64,000 nt of DNA from Pyropia yezoensis (lineage: Eukaryota > Rhodophyta > Bangiophyceae > Bangiales > Bangiaceae): assembly GCA_009829735.1 (NCBI GenBank), contig CM020618.1, positions 42,918,878 through 42,982,877 of the forward strand. Direction: 5' to 3'. Below are positions 33,009-44,756 of this stretch, piece after piece. The notes beneath the pieces were generated by a model. That model was not told the origin of the DNA. It was given only the letters and a program-made list of their open reading frames with translations, and did not search any database. The first letter of the stretch is position 1. Each line of letters opens with the position of its first letter. A program made the position numbers and the translations under genes.

Positions 33009-34769
33009 ATGGCTACCCTCCCTGGCACGACGGTGCCCGAAGGGGTAGACCCCGCGTCCCTTGACGCATCCCTGGTCACCGCGGGGGACGGTGCCCAACC
33101 CGGCGTTCTCCCTACGGGTGAAGCAGACCTGGGTGTGACATCCGGTAGCGGACTGGAGTCCACAGGCGGCCAAGCACCACCTGCTCCCGTTCCTCCGGCT
33201 GTTCCTCCTGTGGGAGCCACCCCGGGGTCAACGGCGTTTGAGTCCGCTCGCAGCAGACATCTCCCTCCTGTCGGTTCTACTCCTCAACCTCCAGGGATAG
33301 CCCCTGGTGTGTTTACTCCTGGACCCACACATGGCAGCTGGGTGTATACACCTCTTCCTGTGGGCACTAGCGATGCCAGAGGCACCGTTGTGACTGGTTC
33401 TACGGGTCTCCCTGAGACCTCGACTCCTGGGACCGGCCAAGCTTTTCCTCCCCTTGCATCCTATGGGGCGAGGAGCTCCAAGACCGGTAACCGGAGCAGC
33501 CGTAGGCGTCGGCGTCGTCGCCGTCGCTCTAGCACCAGCGAGACCAGTTCCTCCAGCTCTGAGGAGGGATATGATTGGGATGCATCTCCCGGTCCCACCC
33601 GGCGCAGGCTAGTCGAGTTTGACTTCCCTGCCCACCAAGTGGGAGATGCCACCCTGAACAAGGTCACGTATTGGGGTAACTGCCGGCTGGAGAACCAAGA
33701 CCAAGGTTACACCCGGAAGATGGCCAAGAAGATGGCGTCCCTGAAACGGCGAATGCAGCCGAGCTTCGGGGGACATCCTAAGATTTCCGGGAAGAGACCG
33801 GCGCTTATCTTTGCCTTCCTGCGCCGGTTTGTCAAGGCATGCAATGACAACGATGTGTCCGAGGGCAAGGCTCTCTACCTCCTGGTTAACTTCATGACCG
33901 GAGAAGCGGAACAGCGGTTTGCACAGGTTCTACCAGACTCTGCCGGACACATTGTCGGACGTACCGTCGCGAGTTATCCGGAGGCGGTCAACTGGCTCCT
34001 GTCCAACTACGCTGACGCGGACTCTCTGCGTAAAGCAGTCGGCAGGCTGAACCGGGCAACCATGGAAAGACAAGAGACTCCAGAGGCGTTCGCCCGTCGT
34101 GTCCGGGAGATGAGCGATGCTTGTGGCAACGTTTACCCTGAGGACAGGCTCAAGATGATCTTCTCGGAAGGGCTTCCTGAATATCTTCAAGTGGATGCGG
34201 AGAACTACAACCAGGAACATCAAGAACATACCTTCCAGCAGTTGATGGCCTACACCCAGGGCAAGTACCGGCAAGCCAGGGCCCTCCAAGCTCCCATGGT
34301 ATCAACTCCCAAGCCGTTGTCGCGAGTTCGACCCGGACCCGACAAGTATAAGGGAGGTGATAGCCCTGTACCGGTACTCGCAGTTGGCGAGGCCTCACCC
34401 ATGGGGTCAGGGGACAAGTGGGGCGGCTTCGTTTCTAAGGAGCAACCATCCCTGGTCGCCCCCAAGCAAGTCAAGAACCAGCGGTTCCGGTCTTGTTGGC
34501 TGTGCCAGAAGGAGGATCACATGTCCTACCAGTGCCCGACCATTCCCAAGGACCTCCAGGAGAAACTCAAGCGTCAAGGACTGGTGTTTGCAAAGGCGGT
34601 CAACTGGGCTGACCGGCGAGCGCCCTCCAAGATGGACAAGGCACAGGTACATGCAATCCGAGTGGCAACCTTACAGAGCATCACGGAGGCTCTGGCAAGG
34701 GAAGCTCCTACGGACTTCGACCTGGAGACCGAAACCTCTAAGGACTCCTCGGACCCGGGAAACGAGTAG
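33009..34769 (+). CDS. gag: E3 Gag polyprotein
   Basis: An uninterrupted 586-residue protein from ATG 33009 (in the sequence ccaacATGg). The first 190 residues are Pro/Gly/Thr-rich. A basic-then-serine block ([19 protein letters not shown]) follows at about 170-195. The capsid-like region begins near [29 protein letters not shown] and ends with the [19 protein letters not shown] segment. One CCHC zinc knuckle [14 protein letters not shown] sits at residues 496-509 and should bind genomic RNA. The last codons GGA AAC GAG TAG contain the slippery heptamer GGGAAAC for entry into pol. Gag assembles the particle in which reverse transcription takes place. Confidence 0.9.
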   Translation: MATLPGTTVPEGVDPASLDASLVTAGDGAQPGVLPTGEADLGVTSGSGLESTGGQAPPAPVPPAVPPVGATPGSTAFESARSRHLPPVGSTPQPPGIAPGVFTPGPTHGSWVYTPLPVGTSDARGTVVTGSTGLPETSTPGTGQAFPPLASYGARSSKTGNRSSRRRRRRRRRSSTSETSSSSSEEGYDWDASPGPTRRRLVEFDFPAHQVGDATLNKVTYWGNCRLENQDQGYTRKMAKKMASLKRRMQPSFGGHPKISGKRPALIFAFLRRFVKACNDNDVSEGKALYLLVNFMTGEAEQRFAQVLPDSAGHIVGRTVASYPEAVNWLLSNYADADSLRKAVGRLNRATMERQETPEAFARRVREMSDACGNVYPEDRLKMIFSEGLPEYLQVDAENYNQEHQEHTFQQLMAYTQGKYRQARALQAPMVSTPKPLSRVRPGPDKYKGGDSPVPVLAVGEASPMGSGDKWGGFVSKEQPSLVAPKQVKNQRFRSCWLCQKEDHMSYQCPTIPKDLQEKLKRQGLVFAKAVNWADRRAPSKMDKAQVHAIRVATLQSITEALAREAPTDFDLETETSKDSSDPGNE

Positions 34770-34797
34770 GGCAGGCGCTCTCCCCAAGCGTCTGCCC
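34757..34797 (+). promoter_or_regulatory. E3 gag-pol -1 ribosomal frameshift signal
   Basis: The heptamer G GGA AAC (34757-34763) lies in the gag phase required for simultaneous slippage, 3 nt before the gag stop TAG. After a 5-nt spacer a 10-bp stem (34769-34778 with 34788-34797, one G-T pair) and a 9-nt loop follow. The -1 frame is open from here into pol. All three elements of a -1 signal (slippery site, spacer, stem) are visible. Confidence 0.8.
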
Positions 34798-37700
34798 GAA
34801 TCTCCAACGGCAGGGTACTTCTACCCGTTCTCCCCTTGCGTACCGGGAGAAAGGACGGCAGTTACCCGCTCAACCGGTAGCCGCCTGGACACCCTGTTTG
34901 TTCAAGGGGACATTGCTCGTCCTGCGTAAAGAAAACCTCAAGATTAATGCTCGTATGCGTGTGGGGGATAGCCTCCCCCAAGCTGTTACGCCGGTGGTTG
35001 ACACGGGAGCCGGACCAAGCGTCATCACTGAGAACCTGTTACCTCCGGGCTGGCGTCGACATGCCTGGAGAGCGCCTACCCGGACCCATATCGTCGACGC
35101 TTCGGGTCAAACCCTACGACCGCTTGGCCGTTTTCCTGTCGCCATCTATGTCAACAATGAACCAATGCTTTTTCCCTTTCTAGTAGTCAAGACCCTATCA
35201 GTCCCCCTCATCCTAGGCTGGGACTTCCAGAAGCAGCATGTCAAGAGCATCCTACCCGGAGAAGGGAAGGTCCAGTTCAACCATGGGTTTGTGTCACCGG
35301 TATTGGAGCATCTGGACGCGAAGGTTCGTGTAGCCAAGAGCAAGAGGGAACGCATCCCACCCTCTACCTTGACTCTCTTCAAACCGGTGCTCCTACCTCC
35401 TCGCTCGGAGACCAAGGTTCAAGTAACGACCCGGATTGCAGGTCAATGCCTGATCTACGGACGTAAGGAATTTCTGGCGAAACACCGGTTATACTTGGCC
35501 CACGGACATCACAAGAAGGTAGAAAGGCACACCCCGTTCTCGGTGCTAATCGTCAACGTGAGCCGGAAGCCAGTAATCCTCGCCAAGGGCACCCGAGTTG
35601 GTACAGCAGAGCCTTTCCGGGGATCCGCCCGTGCTATGAGCAAGGAAGACCTCCTGAACCTGCAACAAGAACTGGCATCCATCTTGACGGCCTTAGACGC
35701 ACCTCCGAAACAAGAGCAGGCTGGCAGCGCTACTCCGAAACCCGAACAAGCACCACCCGGGATGCCGAAGGTCAAGCAAGAAAATGTCCCTCCCGACTTG
35801 AAGGAGGCACTGGAGAAGCTTCTCCAGGAATATCGGCACCTGTGGTCGGGAGAGCTGGGCAAGATGGATGCCACTTTACACCGGATTCAACTCAAGCCGG
35901 AAGCTAAGCCAGTGCACATGCAACCATATCGGGCCGGACCTCATCGCCGGGATGAGATTGAGAAGCAGGTTAACAAGATGCTCAAGATGGATGTTATCGA
36001 GCCGTCTGATGGCGAGTGGGCTTTCTCGGTGGTAGTCGTCCCGAAAACCGGCGGTCACTTCCGTTTCTGCGTTGACTACCGGCGCCTGAACGAGATGACA
36101 GTCAAGGACGTATACCCGATACCCCGGATGGATGATTGCCTCGACTTTCTTGGTGATGCCACCCTCTTCTCGACGCTGGATAGTAATGCCGGTTACTGGC
36201 AGATCCCTCTGGCTGACGAGGACAAGGACAAGACCACCTTCACGTACCACCTGGGACTATTCCGGTGCAAGCGTCTTCCTTTTGGTCTCACCAATGCTCC
36301 GGCCACCTTCCAAAGAGCCATCGACATCATCCTGTCCGGGCTAAGGTGGAGAACATGTTTGGTCTACCTGGACGACATTATCGTTTTCTCCAAGACCCCA
36401 GCGGAACACCTGGAGCACCTTCGGGAGGTCTGGCCCTCCTGTCCAAGGCTGGAGTTACCCTCAAGGCCGAGAAGTGCCACCTGTTTGAGACTGAGGTGGA
36501 GTATCTGGGGCATGTGCTGAGTCCGGGGGAGCTCCGAGTCAATGAGAAGAACATCAAGGCCCTCCGGCATACACGGCAACCCAAAACCCAGACGGAACTC
36601 AAGAGCTTCCTGGGTATGTGCAACGTCTATCGCCGGTTCGTACGGGACTATGCTCTGATTGCCCGGCCACTGACCAAGCTGACCAGCAAGAAGCTTCCCG
36701 CACAACACCCGGTGTTCGACGAGAAGCAGACCGCGGCCTTCGAAGAGCTCAAGAAGCGCCTGACCACCACTCCAGTACTGGCGTTACCCAAGCGGGAGGG
36801 CCAGTTTGTTCTGGAGACGGATGCCTGTGGCGTCCAGGTGGGGTGCTCACTACTCCAGCAGCAACCTGATGGGCACTTTCTCCCGATAGGCTACTACAGT
36901 CGCGTCTTGACTCCAGCTGAGAAGAACTATTCCAAGACCGAGCGCGAGTGCTTGGCAGTCGTCTGGGCTTGCTTCCTGTTACGGCCATATCTTGAAGGAC
37001 AAGAGTTCCTCATCCGGACGGACCACGCCAGCCTAAGGTAGCTGCTATGTATGGACAGCAGTCAAGGAAGTGTCGCCCGTTGGCGCCTACGCCTTTCGGA
37101 GTTCAAGTACAAGGTGTGCACCAGAGCAGGGAGGGAGCACCACTGCGCCGACACCATGTCGCGGCTGGAGACTCCTGCAGCCGATACCGGTCCTATCCCG
37201 GAGGAAATACCTTGCTTCATCCTCCCGAATGTCGGACGTGGCTGGCACGCTCCCCTGTATGAGACACCTGAAGCTCATCAACCGGTGACCATTCACCGGA
37301 TGCTGGAGGCACAACTGACGGACCCTCAATGCTTGGAGCTTCGCCACCAAATGGACCTGAACCGGAACAGTCGTTTCTCCGAGTCTACGGACGGACTCCT
37401 AGTACGGGTGTCACCCTTCGATGGGGCCACTCAAGTCTACGTACCCCGGGGCCTACGAGCTGACATCCTACGCCTGGAGCACTCGTCTCCCCAGGCCGGA
37501 CATCCTGGTATCAATCGGATGTATGCTTCCATGAGACGACACTATTACTGGGAAACCATGGCCAGTGACGTCCATAAGTGCCTGGAGGCTTGTGTTTCTT
37601 GTGCAAGGAACCGGTTGTCCCAGAGGAAGAAGACTTCTAAGCTACGCCTATTCCCTGCGGCGGAGCCCTTTGCAAGCTTAAGCATGGACATCCTGGGGCC

Positions 37701-38856
37701 CCTACCTGAAACATCCAGTGGCAACATATACCTGCTCATCATTTGTGACCAGTTCTCCAAGTTCACTCGAGCAATCCCGCTGAGGACCATCACGGCTCTG
37801 GATGTCACGTCAGCCTTCTGCGAGTACTGGATAGCTGCCTACGGCCCTCCAGACACCGTCTTAACCGACAATGGTCCCCAGTTTGCATCCCTGTTCTTCC
37901 AAGGAGTCTGTGACCTGATGGGCATCAAGAACTTGTACACTACGACGTACCATCCTCAAACGAACGGCCAGGTGGAACGATTCAACCGGACCCTAGTAGA
38001 CATGCTACGGCACTACGTGGAGGAGCACCAAGAAGACTGGGACGAGCTCCTGGCTGTCCTCACTCTAGCCTACAACTCCCGAGTTCACCGGACAACGGGG
38101 GTCGCTCCACTCGACTTTGTCACCCCAAGGCGGCTGACCAACTTCTCCCTGGAAAGGATACCAGACGGTCTCCAGCCTGCACTGAAGCCAGGTCCCAAGG
38201 CAAAGGATGAGTTCCTGGAACAACTGAAGCTCCTGCTCCCAAGAGTCAAGGAGTCAGTCTCGAAGACCCAGGAGCGATACAAGCGGGGCTATGACAAGGG
38301 CGTTCGGGAAAAGAACAAGGAACTGGGTGGTGGCGACTGGGTTTTTGTGGACAACCATAGCAAGACCCGGGGGAAGCTGGACTCGAAGACGGATGGACCT
38401 TATGAGATCCTGAATACGGACGGTTGGACCTTTCTTCTAGACGTGGATGGCTCCCCGTACCGCGTGAGCAGCGACCATGGCACCCGAGCTCCACCGCCAA
38501 GCCAACGGGACTTGACCCGGCGCAAGCGGGCCGCAGTACCCTGGCTATCCCAAGAAGAAGGTCGGGAATATGTCTACGTCAAGTTTGTGGACCATGCCTG
38601 GAGAGACGGACGCCTGTACCTGCGAGTACGCTGGTTCGGTTTTAACCCGGCAGATGATACCTGGGAACCCTCAAACCGGCTACCCATCGCGGATGTCTGT
38701 GCCTACACGCGACGGAACGGGATAGAGGGCACTCCAGTGGCCAGAGCCGGCAAGATTCTGGAGTCGGACTCGGAGGAGGACCAAGAGGATGGGGCCAACC
38801 AAGACCCTCGGGACGAGCCGAGTTCATCCGCAACGGATGCGGAACAAGAGGATTGA
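34760..38856 (+). pseudogene. pol: E3 Pol: protease, RT, RNase H, integrase, chromodomain; two breaks
   Basis: Pol is read in the -1 frame after gag and has no good ATG of its own. In order: retropepsin with [11 protein letters not shown]; reverse transcriptase with [40 protein letters not shown] and the catalytic [10 protein letters not shown]; RNase H with VLETDACGVQVG and EKNYSKTERECLAVVWA; integrase with the HHCC finger (HSSPQAGHPGINRMY...CVSCARNR) and the DDE core (MDILGPLPE, LTDNGPQF, YHPQTNGQVERFN); and a chromodomain with YVKFVDHAWRDGRLY and LRVRWFGFNPADDTWEP. A one-base deletion near 36429 shifts the frame within RT after the YLDD motif, and an amber codon at 37039-37041 interrupts RNase H at a position that is probably Gln. 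Apart from these the gene is complete to TGA at 38854-38856. Confidence 0.92.
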
Positions 38857-39001
38857 GAAGAAGGGAACGGGCATATCAAGGAGAACACGCAATACAAGCA
38901 TGGAACAATCAAGGAAAACAAGCACCCGCTCGGGCAACGCTTCTCTCCGCCTCTTCCCTCCTCGCCTTTCCCAAGACCTTCACCCTCCTTGCCTCCAACT
39001 A

Positions 39002-41152
39002 CTACTCCCGGCGCGGACGCTGAGCCGCGGGAGTGTCCTCCAGCGCTGCCTCCGCGGCACGACGGGAACCGGAGGAAGACGGGATGACGTAGTGCGGTGG
39101 ACGCGGTGCATCCCGGTATGACGCCATCGGAGTAGTACCGGTAGTTGCCGGGGGCTCCCGCTCATCCAGATATGCCCGTCGGCGCCCCTGGAAGCCAGTG
39201 AAGGTTTCTGACCACTGCTGGGCCAAGCCATGCCGCGTCAAGGTCGCCAGAAGTTCGCCAACCACCGGGCTGTTCGACATCTGGCCGCTGTCCGCGCAAG
39301 CAAACACCCGGTCGACCACGTTGTTCAAGACGCTGGCGTAAGTACCCAGCACCAGGGAGGACCCAACGCCTTCGACCTGCACCGGAAGACGACCCAGCTG
39401 GTCTTCAATCATACCGACGTCGTACTGGTCGCATGTCGGACCACCTTGGATCAGGTACCAGTCAGGCACCCGGAAGCGGGTAAGGCGCAGAGTCGGCGCC
39501 GGAATCTCGAACCGCCCCGAGGATGACACTACCGGACGGTCCACAACGGCCCCAGAAACCGGAGTACCCAACTCCAGCGGAGGCACAGCGCCGCCGGCGT
39601 TGGAAGAAGGCGTCCGAGGCAGAGCGGCCGGAGTAGTCGGCGTCCGTACGGCCACTCCCAGACTCGCTGCGGACAAGCGCGGTGCTGGAGGAGCTTGAAG
39701 TACCGGCACAGCCGGAACAGGGCGCAAACGCGCCGGTGACGGTTCAGGCGAGGCCACCGGGGCGACAGGTGCAACAGGAGGAAGCGGAGCCGCCGCAGAC
39801 GCCCGACCGACCGCCGCGGCCCATCCCGACTCTTGCACCGGCGGCCCAACTGGCAGAAGATCAAGGGCGGCCGGGGCAGGAAAGCTACCTAGCTGCGGCC
39901 ACGCCGGAAGCGGCGTCGCCAGCTGCACCTTGGCCGGAGAAGACTGGTAGACCACCTGCGCCCAACCGAAGCCATCCCGACGCGGGCGGTTCTGGTCGGC
40001 AATCGCGTTCAAGAAGTTCCGGTCATGCACCGGCACCAGACGCCGGAAGTCAATCATCGCCCGGAAGAGCCCCTTGTACTCTTCGTCCTGGCTGCACAGG
40101 AAGTCGACGGTCAACTTGTCGACAATCCAGACCATCAGGAGGTCAGGGAGAAACCAATGCCGGTTGGACACCAAGACCTCGTGAAGCCAGTGGTTGGCCG
40201 CCAAGACTGTCATCTCGGACGTGTACATCATGTACGGGATCGAGTGGAAGAAGCCCTTGACCGACGCCTGAGTCAAGGCGTCCAAGAAGTACCAGGTGAA
40301 AGGGATGCTGGAAGGAGCAAACCCGACCGGGATCTCGACTTCCTGCTGCTGCGGGATGACCTTGGGGTAGTACGCCGCCCGGTTAGCCTTCTCCAGCTTC
40401 CAGAACTCCTGATGGTTGCAGCTCACGAGGAAGTCACGCTGACGCCCGCGTCGCTCACCCTGCTCCCGTGCCGGTGACAACTTGGAGTACTTCCGGGTAA
40501 GGAAAGGCGGCTCCAGAGCGACCATGCTCGGACGGGGGTCGCAGTTCAGGCTCCCCGACCCCTTGAGCGCCTCGTCCCAGACCTTGAGCGCCCGGTGGAC
40601 CTACCCTTCCTCCTCCGGCCACCGGAGGACGGACGCGGACACGCGACGCTCGGTCAAGGGTAGATCCAGCACCAGCGCGAAGGGGAGATCCTCCAGACGA
40701 GCAACCCAAGAGGAACCCGAGAAGCTCTGGGAGCGGTCTTGTGCCAGGCGCATCTGGTCCGCCGTGTGAAGACGAGCCTTATCCATCTCTGTCAAGACCC
40801 CGCGCTGGAGTTCCTTGCGCCAGAGGTCCAAGCAATCCTGCTGGCACTGGGCCGCGCCGGCGTTGCCGACCACCGTGGAGTAACGCCGGGCCGCCAGAGG
40901 GTCCTGCCCAAGAAGCATCTCCGGGAGACCCACCGGGGGGGTCTCGACCGGGTGCATCACAGAAGCCGGGGGAACCCGATCCGTCCCCGCCGTGGCGACC
41001 GGCGCCGACATCGACACCCGAAGAACCGGAGGCAGGAGAGGGGCGCGACTACCCGAGATCTCCTCCGCAACACTCGCCGCCGGAACCACGGGCCCAGCTT
41101 GGATCTCGGAACTGGACATGACGTCCAGACTCCGGGGGAACGAGAGGGCCAA
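39002..41152 (-). pseudogene. E3 antisense ORF (aORF), one amber codon
   Basis: On the strand opposite to gag-pol, tail-to-tail with integrase (145 bp between stops). A frame from ATG 41152 (or 41119) has 183 codons, an amber at 40601-40603, then continues in the same frame for another 532 codons to 39002; total about 716 codons. Shared features with the E2 and E1 aORFs are DLPF near the amber, YYPKVIPQQQEVEIPVGF, then LAANHWLHEV and a W-rich continuation. The middle is a long Pro/Ala-rich linker, and a C-terminal folded-looking segment starts PTLRLTRFRVPDWYLIQGG. The final residues include DTPAAQRPRRE. No recognised domain, no zinc knuckle, no obvious membrane span. Its promoter could lie in the 3' LTR read in reverse (151 bp upstream). 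Function unknown. Confidence 0.75.
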
Positions 41153-41287
41153 GGTGAAGGAGAATGGGGGGGGCAGAATCGGAGCAGGTGGTCGTAACCG
41201 GGGTGAAGACGCTCGACCTCGGCACCGGTGCGGACGTGCTCGAGGCTGTGCACGGTGGCACCTGGTTCGGCCCGAGGACGTGCCGGA

Positions 41288-41302
41288 CTAGGGAGGGAGC
41301 TA
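41288..41302 (+). promoter_or_regulatory. E3 polypurine tract
   Basis: ACTAGGGAGGGAGCTA immediately precedes the 3' LTR; the purine core is AGGGAGGGAG. Confidence 0.7.
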
Positions 41303-41874
41303 TGTAGCATCCCTGGCCCCGACTTGGCGCCGACCCGGGACTACAACCAGAGGGCACCAGGTGCCAGAACACGCCCGCCGTGTGGTGATGGTTGGCGGCC
41401 GTGGCCCGTGCCCGGCACTGGGATGCGGTGGACTACGCTATCCACACGTGAGAGAGGGATTTCCGATGGGTTTTTGCATACTTGTGAGGGACTTGATTTG
41501 AGAGAATTTGAGTGTGAGATTAGTGGGTGGGAATAGAATTAGTAGTGATAGTGGCCCCCGACCTGACAAGGTTAGACTCGGGTCGGGGCCACTCGGGGTT
41601 ATGGGGGGGGCTACCTGGCCAACGTGCCGAGGCTCCCCCAGATGCACGTTAAGAGGGACAGCGAGGCGCCCTTGGCCCGCGCCCTCAGGAAAAAGACAAC
41701 TGCGCGTTTGCTTTCCTCTTCCCCGTGTGCACTACCGTGCGTATCTGTTTGCTCTGCGAGCAGGCACGTGAGGCAACAGGCATACCATTCTCGTAGTTCC
41801 CCTTTCTATGTTACCTGTCCCTTTCCCCCGAGGGATATTGACACGTGTCTGAGAGGATCGAGGTTTATACCACA
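41303..41874 (+). repeat. E3 3' LTR
   Basis: 572 bp, nearly identical to 32226-32797, followed by the GGCTC target duplication at 41875-41879. Confidence 0.95.
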
Positions 41875-44756
41875 GGCTCCTTGGCCGGGAACAGTAACAT
41901 AGCCTTTGTAGGCCGCCGTTCCATCAGACGGTTCTACGCACAACTTGTGCAGGCAGCCACCCAACTATAGATGTTCACCACCATGGACGGCCAGTAGTAC
42001 CTGGTCCTCAGGGTCTGGTAGAGTTTACTAGACCCCAGGTGTCCACCTGTGGGAGCGTTATGCTCCCTCTCAAGAATACTGTCCTTGAGGGATGCGGGGA
42101 CGACAAGTTGTTCGGTCCCCTGGAATACCCCCCTCCTCAAGAGGTGGCCATCGTCTACGATAAAGAACCGCGTCTCTGCCACCATATCCAGCGTATCCCT
42201 CTGCGACTTGCAGAAGGGGTCCTCGGCCTGGGCGTTCACCACCTCGTCCAGGGGCAGGGGCAAGTACTTCTTGTTCCCTGGCGCCTCAGGGTCCAACGCC
42301 TGACCCGAGCGCGTGACTACCCCCACGATGGGGATTTCCTCATCGACTTAGTTAGTGTCCAGCCCCTCGGTAGGTACCCGAGAGAGACCGACGGCAAGGG
42401 CATGTTGCCTGCCAGGTCGGTACTCAATATCAAAGTTGAAGGGTGCCAGTCGCACCCTCCACCTGTTGAGGCGGGTGTTCGTGCAATCCGTCTTGAAGAT
42501 GAACTGCAACGCGCGGTGGTCACAGCGGATGAGGAACTTCCCACCCTCTAGGTAGTGACGACGTGACGTCGCTGCCCACACCTCTGCGAGTCCTTCCAAC
42601 TCGGTGACTCCATAGTTCTTCTCGGCCGAGTTCAGCCCCTGGCTGAAGTATCCCACCGGCAAGTACTCCTTGTCCGGCTGCTGCTGAAGCAACACACAAC
42701 CAAGTTGGTCGTAGCTAGCGTCCACGTCCAGGATGTAGTGGCCTCCCAGCCTGGGAATAGCCAAGATAGGAGGCTTTAGCAGAAGGTCCCGAAGAGTCTC
42801 AAAGGATTCCTGCTCCACCCGACTTGGGGGAGGCAGGTTCTTCGGTAGCGTTGAGCTAACTAGCTCATTCAACGGCTTCGCCACCTTGGCGAAGCTCTTG
42901 GTGAACCGTCGGTACACGTTACACATCCCGAGGAAGCTCCTCATCTGGGTCTAGGTCCGGGGGTACTGCGCCTTACGAATGGCCCTCAAGTTCTTCTCGT
43001 TGACACTGAGGCGCCCCGGACGGACAACATGTCGCAAGTATTCCACCTCCTGAGTGAAGAGGTGGCACTTACTCGCCCTCAGTGACACACCGGCGTCAGC
43101 AAGTAGCTTGAACACCTGGCCAAGATCGCCAATGTGTTCCTCCGGACTTCGGGAGAACACAATGATATCGTCTAGGTACACGAGACAGATCTGCCACCGT
43201 ACGCCGGCCAGAATCATGTCCACAGCGCGCTGGAAAGTTGCCGGCGCATTGCACAGTCCAAGCGGTAGTCGCTTGCACTAGTAGGTACCACAGTGACAGG
43301 TCAAGGTAGTTTTATGCCTGTCTTCCGGGGCAATGGGAATTTGCCAGTACCCAGCGTTACAGTCCAGGGTAGAGAACATGTTTGCCTCCCCCAGAGAGTC
43401 CAGACAGTCGTCCATCCTAGGTAGGGGATAACTGTCCTTCACCGTGCTCTCGTTGAGCTTACGGTAGCCGATACAGAACCGTGGGGTCCCAAGAACTTTG
43501 TGGACGATAACCACCGGACTCGCCCACTCGGCGTTGCTGGCCTCGATCACATCGAGGGCCTCCATGCGAGCGACTTGCTCCTTACCGAGGGCCGTTGATC
43601 GGGGCCCTCCCCTGTACGGTTTTTGGCGTATAGGGGGTGCACCGTGTTTCAATTCGATCCGGTGTTGAGTGGCTCTCATGAGTCCCAATTGACCATCCCA
43701 CAACTTGTGATATTGGTCCAAGAGGCGTTCAACTTGAACCCTCAACCTGGGTGGAACCTTCTCCATGTTCACATGGGGCCGAGGAGAGGCGGCCGACTTG
43801 GAATGGTGCTTCTCCTTTCCGGACTTCGGGTCGCTACTCGTGCCCGCATTGAGGGTGACCGCTACTACAGGTCCCTCATATTGGTCGATATAGCCGAACT
43901 TGGCTCCCGACTTGAAGTACTTGGGCGACGAGCTCAGGTTCAGATCCTGGATCCTCCACGGGACCCCGGCTTTGGAGTCCATCGTGCCAAGGGCAACATG
44001 CACTTGGTGCTTGCGAGCAAGACGGGGGTGAGGATGCACCAAACCGTTCCCCGTATAATCAGTTACAACGTCAACGTGCGCCACCGAGTTGGGGGGCAAC
44101 GTGACTTTACGGGCTAAACGCAGGGTAGCAGTATACCCTTCTCTCACAGAGCAAACAGGCTTCGTCTGTGAGACTGTCACAGGAGCCACTGACTTTCCCT
44201 TACTAAGGATGGAGATGGTCTCCCCATTCATCAACTTGACCCAATACTCAGGGCCACAAATCAAAGGCACTTGTGTTACAACATAAGGGGTACCCAGAAG
44301 CAGGGGTACCGATATATTCTCAACTACTTCATAGGTCACGTCGGCCTCATGGGTTCCCAACCTAGTTGGTAGGGTCACGGCACCAACGATGGGCAGTACC
44401 CCACCATCGATGTCGATTAGATGGTCAGCTTTAGACTTCCAGCGTTGGAGCTTCATCTCCTTTGGTAATAGCGACTTGTGTATCAAGGAGGCTCCTGACC
44501 CTGCATCAAGTACGATACGGGCACAACAGGCACGGCCGGGGGTTAGTTGCACCCGTCCAGCCACCTGGATGATCTCACCCGTCAGCACCGCGATGAACCG
44601 ACGTGGGTTTACGTTCTTGGGGAGTCTTACCCGAGGTGGGCGGACTCCCTTAGGTCGTCGCAATATCCGGCAGGGTTGGTTCGTCCTCTTGACCCACTTG
44701 GCCGGGGCTGCTGTTGTGAGCTTAGGACGGCCAGCTCCAACGGTCATTCGTTTCCC
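41875..44756 (-). pseudogene. pol: E2 Pol: protease, RT, RNase H and integrase N-terminal part, several stops
   Basis: Read in the -1 frame after gag (slip site 44750-44756). It contains retropepsin with IVLDAGSGASLI, a region of about 200 residues with unknown role, RT with [43 protein letters not shown] and [10 protein letters not shown], RNase H with LDVDASYDQLGCVLLQQQ and the integrase zinc finger (HNAPTGGHLGSSKLYQ...CTSCA). It is interrupted by in-frame stops at 43278-43280 (TAG), 42951-42953 (TAG), 42348-42350 (TAA) and 41934-41936 (TAG), and then by the E3 insertion. The reading frame itself has not shifted: after every stop the same frame continues. The remaining integrase is at 31110-32225. 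Confidence 0.9.
44699..44756 (-). promoter_or_regulatory. E2 gag-pol -1 frameshift signal
   Basis: GGGAAAC (44756 down to 44750) in the correct phase lies 3 nt before the gag TGA. Downstream, GAGCT (44737-44733) can pair with AGCTC (44722-44718), and TGGCCG inside that loop with CGGCCA (44704-44699), an arrangement of an H-type pseudoknot. The spacer of 12 nt is longer than usual, so the structure is less certain than the heptamer. Confidence 0.6.

Larger units (their letters stand above)
32226..41874 (+). mobile_element. LTR retrotransposon E3 (Ty3/gypsy, chromodomain), full length
   Basis: A 9649-bp plus-strand element inserted in the integrase gene of E2. LTRs 32226-32797 and 41303-41874 (both 572 bp) differ at three positions that I can see, primer binding site 32802-32819, gag, pol through a -1 frameshift, an antisense ORF on the minus strand and a polypurine tract at 41288-41302. 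The insertion is flanked by perfect 5-bp repeats. It is the youngest layer of the nest by position. Pol carries one single-base deletion and one amber codon, and the antisense ORF one amber codon, so the copy is nearly but not fully intact. Confidence 0.95.
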
